Source of the DNA: Thermoplasmata archaeon
GTDB taxonomy: Archaea; Thermoplasmatota; Thermoplasmata; GCA-020350865
Reading direction: 5' to 3'
NCBI GenBank assembly: GCA_020351895.1
Contig: CP070672.1
Span: 2,480,915 to 2,487,848 of the forward strand
Length of the DNA: 6,934 nt
In this document: positions 4,801 to 6,934 of the stretch, one piece after another
How the letters are laid out: every line of letters begins with the position of its first letter
Numbering within the stretch: position 1 is the stretch's first letter
Translations under genes and position numbers: made by a program
Notes under the pieces: model-generated
Seen by the model: only the letters and a program-made list of their open reading frames with translations
Database searches by the model: none
Told to the model about the DNA's origin: nothing

Positions 4801-6934
4801 TGCCGAGGACGATATTGGGTGTGAGGTATGGAACGGAACAGAATGGATATTACCCCAGCGAGTGGAGCTGAATTCAACAAGGGATAACGGTCAATGCTTT
4901 GATATGGCTTATACAGATACATCAGGTTATCTGATTTCGGCGCCGTATGATGCACTAACTGCAGGGACTTGGGGCCGAATAAGGTGGACTGCAAAAATAC
5001 CCAGGCAAACAGATATTCAGTTCAGAACTAGGACATCATCAGACGGTAATAATTGGAGCGCATGGTCAGATTGGTTGGATAACGGGGATAGAATTGGCAG
5101 TCCCGCAAACAGGTGGATCCAGTACGAGGCCTATTTCGAGACAACCAATGTTGGCCGAACTCCCATACTTTACGATGTATCAATAGAACTGAACAGGGCT
5201 AACCTGACATTAAAAGGTACACCCCAAGAGGGTTTCGGATGGTCCGTTTCCAACACCGGCGACCTCCAAGATGACGGATATGACGATATGATTGTGGGTG
5301 CTCCCTTTAATGGCAGTGCCAACGGTTCAGCGTATATCTTTTCAGGTGCCCGAGTGAAGACGGAGGGGGATGGCGATAGATTCATAAACCTCACAAATGG
5401 CGATACTGCAAATGTCACCCTGATAGGGGATGTAGGGGATGATAGGTTCGGGTACTCAGTGTCACGGGCAGGCAATGTATCCAGTGATAATTATCCCGAT
5501 GTGGTGGTTGGGGCTCCAGGTGCACAGAAATCGGGCACAATATACATCTTCTTTGGCTCGCCTTCAATGGATCCCGTTCTACCAGTTTCCGATGCAGATG
5601 CTTTGTTTACTGGAGATGGAGAACTGGAATGCTTTGGATGGTCTGTTACTTTGGTTGGAAATATCAGTTCGACCGGGTATGACGAGGTTGCTGTTGGGGC
5701 GCCTTTTTACGATGACATGAGCAAAACAGATGCAGGTAGGGTCTACATAATAAATTTCCATTATCGGCCCGACATCTCAATTAACGGCAACGTAAATGAT
5801 GAGTACCAGGTTATACCTGCCGGTTTACAGGTCAATGTATCATGGGTAACCCCCGGCAATAACATTACATTTTATATTAAAGTGGAAAATGATGGAACGC
5901 TTCCGGATACCTACGATTTAAATATTACAACGGGAATGCTTGCTGGTTGGTTTTGGAATATTACTGACAACATCACGGCAGAGGAAATCCTGGATGGTCA
6001 CAGCATCACCCTATTACCCGGGGAAAACAGGACCTTCACTCTGAACGTATCTGTACCGATTTCTACTTTTCATGGGGAGGAATCGTGGGTTACTGTAACT
6101 GCGGTATCACAGAATGATACTGTAAAGAAAGATGCGGTAAAAGCTGTTGTCCGCGCCTTGGATGTCACTCCTCCTGAAATCCTAGATACAACTTCCGGGA
6201 CACCCTCCACTGGAGATATCTTTGTGATATCAACCACAGTAACCGACGATGTGATTGTCAACAATGTTTATCTCTATTATTGCTTCGATTTGTTCGATGG
6301 AGGTATGGATGGGCCATACAATGTAACCATGGACCCTGGATACACTAAAGATATTACTGCACCTACCAATGCTACTGTCCTTTATTACAATATCTCAGTC
6401 AATGATACCAGTGACAACTGGAACGAGACTGGGGAAAAGATATTAAGCGTTCTAGATAACGATTTACCTGCTCTCGTTGATATCACTTCGGGTTCCCCAA
6501 CAACCGGAGACCAATTTGTCGTGACAGTTGCAGCTTCTGACAATATCCAGATTGTTGGAGTTCACGTACTTTTATGGTTCGAGACCACAGGTGGACCTAT
6601 TGCACCTGTGAACCTTAGCATGAATGATATTGGAGGAGGCAATTTCCAACGCGGTATAAATGTACCTGCAAACGCACTCGTACTCCATTATAAATTCAGT
6701 GCAAACGACACCTCGGACAACTGGAACGAAACCGGATTCGTCACCTTAAATGTGGTGGACAATGACGGGCCCAATATTATAGATACAACTTCGGATTCCC
6801 CAACGACAGGTGACTTATTTTCAATTACAGCATCTACCACAGACAACATAGAAGTGGGTGAGGTCCAGGTCTATTTCGGGTTCGATTTATATGGGGGAGG
6901 AACGGACGGACCCTACAACATATCAATGGATCCC
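1700..6934 (+). CDS. Giant secreted surface protein with nested beta-propellers (FG-GAP, DUF2341, LamG, Ig-like), N-terminal 1745 codons
   Basis: The frame is open from ATG 1700 to the window end without a stop; an in-frame TGA at 1691 bounds it upstream. Order seen: signal peptide (h-region about residues 10-30); seven FG-GAP blades (FG at about 53, 116, 179, 577, 1179, 1250, 1312); insertion 1 in blade 3 (DUF2341 207-315, LamG-like 322-530); insertion 2 between blades 4 and 5 (614-1164; repeat propeller and beta-sandwich); NEW3/CARDB-like domain (1356-1487); Ig-like repeats from 1488, the third cut by the edge. About forty N-x-S/T sequons, counted by eye, and few cysteines fit an archaeal glycosylated exoprotein. 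FG-GAP propellers and LamG folds bind proteins or sugars, so adhesion or substrate binding is inferred; no catalytic site was recognised. The C-terminal anchor is outside the window. The gene appears to stand alone, diverging from the transposase-like gene. Confidence 0.95.
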   Translation, partial: MGSNATVRHCLPYCALILIFVLMQVAGMLMSPSMGEGKNPVLTVTGTNQDDRFGWNVSSAGDVNGDGYDDIIVGAPGYNLSRGRAYIFFGGPWFSGLLKAKNANITLTGTAPGDRFGWDVSGAGDVNRDGFDDVIVGAPGRNKGVGSSYLFYGKKTSVTALKAINANSTYLGEDTGHEFGSSVSWAGDVNNDGYDDIIIGAPYYNGWWDRNWTNRIKLTFDNSEQSEDLYNFPVLINLSSPIFDYSKANLDGTDLRFIDDDGKTELNYHIEVWDPAGYSHVWVNVTKIDANSETDHVWMYYGNTAASDTQDPMKTYDSDYVGVWHLNETVIDEAMSGVHYDSTSYNNHGSQNKNDDILGKIAYGQFFDGTDDKVHITDDPSLQIVDMTLEAWVYILGIIPMNWSTIIEHDRSDVNWYGLWKSDNGNVFHFRWSTGTVRRTDFTSPIIPNSWYYVAGVLNTSSSTAYGYLNGDIDITVPGADPPTPSPGFTRFGSSGNGTEDFSGIIDEVRISKKARSADWIRAQYFSMNGSFVVFGEETVLSQVPGAAYIFLGNKTLELEIKAAEADTFLGGERGNFGFSVSSAGNVNNDQYDDVIIGAPGVDKAYVYFGGNPMNAWVQTSQADFDSAEKKIHINTTRNMDGEVQLASFYNIKAMMAYFDGSNPPDTPEVPKNRTWDQSFWREENKPATIGIDENYWFALRSSTTRKNEKILVISDAGRDLNIQVSDGLSWNHVMELDTVSKDMKFRGFDVAYESKSGNAVFAYFNDSSPSKLVPKYRIWDGNSWSSEMDAEPVGTADIQWIVLASNPLKDEIMMLTLDKGNRDIYAQVWNGTAWGNVQLIESQASRDDNLCFDAVYEQQSGYGMIVWGGDSGSNKNLNYRRWTGDWSEMAGTMTAADNQVNVVKLAADPRTDYIISGNLDNGKRIDVQIWNGKGWSAVREVAPGNAERSAEHCFDVAYEATGDRGGIVVYGIDDHRPAYRLINGTSVGPEGFVLEANPPDNGRKPNWILLESDPQTRNIMLTYIIDDGGGNGGAEDDIGCEVWNGTEWILPQRVELNSTRDNGQCFDMAYTDTSGYLISAPYDALTAGTWGRIRWTAKIPRQTDIQFRTRTSSDGNNWSAWSDWLDNGDRIGSPANRWIQYEAYFETTNVGRTPILYDVSIELNRANLTLKGTPQEGFGWSVSNTGDLQDDGYDDMIVGAPFNGSANGSAYIFSGARVKTEGDGDRFINLTNGDTANVTLIGDVGDDRFGYSVSRAGNVSSDNYPDVVVGAPGAQKSGTIYIFFGSPSMDPVLPVSDADALFTGDGELECFGWSVTLVGNISSTGYDEVAVGAPFYDDMSKTDAGRVYIINFHYRPDISINGNVNDEYQVIPAGLQVNVSWVTPGNNITFYIKVENDGTLPDTYDLNITTGMLAGWFWNITDNITAEEILDGHSITLLPGENRTFTLNVSVPISTFHGEESWVTVTAVSQNDTVKKDAVKAVVRALDVTPPEILDTTSGTPSTGDIFVISTTVTDDVIVNNVYLYYCFDLFDGGMDGPYNVTMDPGYTKDITAPTNATVLYYNISVNDTSDNWNETGEKILSVLDNDLPALVDITSGSPTTGDQFVVTVAASDNIQIVGVHVLLWFETTGGPIAPVNLSMNDIGGGNFQRGINVPANALVLHYKFSANDTSDNWNETGFVTLNVVDNDGPNIIDTTSDSPTTGDLFSITASTTDNIEVGEVQVYFGFDLYGGGTDGPYNISMDP
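2318..3328 (+). other. Insertion 1: DUF2341 plus LamG-like module inside blade 3
   Basis: Residues 207-315 match DUF2341: WWDRNWTNRIKLTF, then DGTDLRFID near the middle, and WMYYGNTAASD around 299-308. From W324 (GVWHLNE) a LamG-like concanavalin-type sandwich follows, with FFDGTDDKV at 366-374, LEAWVY, WYYVAGVLN, and the closing IIDEVRISKKARSADWI at about 505-521. The DUF2341-LamG pairing is common in prokaryotic exoproteins; it is expected to bind ligand, often sugar, at the surface. Blade 3 stops after GAPYYNG before this module and resumes as PGAAYIFLG after it. Confidence 0.85.
3647..4948 (+). repeat. Insertion 2, part 1: duplicated WNG/CFDVAY repeats, possible eight-bladed propeller
   Basis: Two alternating ~50-residue half-units repeat. 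Type A carries IxLxSxPxxxxI...xVWNGTxW (A1 from 697, A2 799, A3 901, A4 1005; WNG tryptophans at 830, 931, 1044, with the divergent VSDGLSW in A1). Type B begins FDVAYExxSG (F at 749, 853, 955, 1067) and ends in a YRxWxGxxW strand. The first segment (653-688, AMMAYFDGSNP...RTWDQSFW) is a type B unit lacking its start, and the last (1067-1083) is a type B start lacking its end. Together they would make one blade, giving eight. I do not recognise a named family; the fold is inferred. Confidence 0.7.
4961..5191 (+). other. Insertion 2, part 2: beta-sandwich-like domain
   Basis: Residues 1088-1164 read as a compact beta-rich domain: IRWTAKIPRQTDIQFRTRTS, SDGNNWSAWSDW, then IGSPANRWIQYEAYFET and TPILYDVSIEL. 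This pattern (WTA..P..T.I.F.TRTS.DG..WS.W, RxIQY, TPxLYDV) is one I know from other exported propeller-type proteins, but I cannot name the family with certainty. It ends exactly where the FG-GAP propeller resumes (NRANLTLKG at 1165). Confidence 0.6.
5765..6160 (+). other. NEW3/CARDB-like beta-sandwich domain
   Basis: Residues 1356-1487, directly after the last propeller blade, show the typical pattern of NEW3/CARDB-like domains: NITFYIKVENDGTLPDTYDL, a tryptophan-containing strand (GWFWNIT), then ITLLPGENRTFTLNVSVP and a closing strand with VTVTAVSQND. Such domains act as extracellular spacers in archaeal surface proteins. Several N-x-S/T sequons occur here. Confidence 0.65.
6161..6934 (+). 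repeat. Tandem Ig-like repeats, ~100 residues each, third cut by window edge
   Basis: Units begin at residues 1488, 1586 and 1687 (bases 6161, 6455, 6758), giving periods of 98 and 101 residues. Each starts D-x-x-x-P-x-(I/L)-x-(D)-(T/I)-TS-x-(T/S)-P-(S/T)-TGD-x-F, followed by TDD or SDN/TDN; complete units end with NDTSDNWNETG, nearly identical between units 1 and 2. These are extracellular Ig-like beta-sandwich repeats that probably hold the binding domains away from the cell. More copies may continue past the edge. Confidence 0.85.

Larger units (their letters stand above)
1847..5767 (+). other. Seven-bladed FG-GAP beta-propeller, split by two insertions
   Basis: Seven blades each show FG..VS..G(D/N) ... 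V/I-G-AP and most a closing YIFxG-type strand. Propeller sequence occupies residues 50-206, 544-613 and 1165-1355, about 418 residues, close to an integrin alpha propeller of roughly 440. Calcium-loop motifs D-x-N-x-D-G-[YF]-D-D are intact in blades 1-3 (DVNGDGYDD, DVNRDGFDD, DVNNDGYDD) and nearly so in blade 5 (DLQDDGYDD), but eroded in 4 (NVNNDQYDD), 6 (NVSSDNYPD) and 7 (NISSTGYDE). The seven-blade reading is inferred from repeat count. Confidence 0.8.

Noticed and set aside
1847..5767. Calling the protein a true integrin homologue
   Set aside because: FG-GAP propellers are widespread in bacteria and archaea; nothing else of an integrin alpha chain is seen here, so only the fold is shared.
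1930..6264. Many short frames on both strands inside the surface-protein gene
   Set aside because: All are shadows of the single 1745-codon frame, whose domain motifs continue in one phase from end to end.
1700..6934. Possible frameshift or fusion of several genes, given the many unrelated domains
   Set aside because: I checked codon phase at many points from 1700 to the last base and it never changes; blade sequences resume in the same frame after each insertion.

Overview
The window looks archaeal and carries one incomplete gene at each edge, with about 990 bases of repeat-rich non-coding DNA between them. The archaeal reading rests on a TATA-type promoter placed for a leaderless mRNA, a GTGA-type ribosome binding site, a secreted multidomain protein dense in N-glycosylation sequons, and a domain set (FG-GAP, DUF2341, LamG-like, NEW3/CARDB-like, Ig-like repeats) common in euryarchaeal and Thermoplasmatota-type surface proteins. 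The phylum is inferred, not proven.

Left part (1-712, minus strand): the first 237 codons of a transposase-like protein with an N-terminal zinc ribbon and a helix-turn-helix region; the C-terminal part lies outside the window. Its start sits about 24 bases from a TATA box. Just beyond is an array of five 24-25 bp direct repeats (745-893). The first and last repeats are each extended into a nested palindrome of the same geometry, with a compensatory base change between them. This is probably the end of an insertion element, or its control region.

Middle part (903-1699): no convincing gene. It holds a possible branched hairpin (942-987), a strongly G-rich block (1040-1077), a second repeat family (1229-1413) of ~16-18 bp units in alternating orientation that form hairpins, a GC-rich hairpin (1450-1469), and an AT-rich stretch with weak promoter candidates leading to the next gene.

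Right part (1700 to the end, plus strand): an uninterrupted reading frame of 1745 codons without a stop, i.e. the N-terminal part of a giant secreted surface protein. After a signal peptide come seven FG-GAP blades, the number in an integrin alpha-type beta-propeller. The propeller is interrupted twice: a DUF2341 plus LamG-like module sits in a loop of blade 3, and a ~550-residue insertion lies between blades 4 and 5. That second insertion contains its own duplicated 'WNG / CFDVAY' repeats, which can be read as a second, eight-bladed propeller whose last blade is completed by its first segment, followed by a beta-sandwich. A NEW3/CARDB-like domain and at least three ~100-residue Ig-like repeats follow, the third cut by the window edge. 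The likely role is adhesion or carbohydrate/protein binding at the cell surface. The nested architecture is the most interesting feature here.
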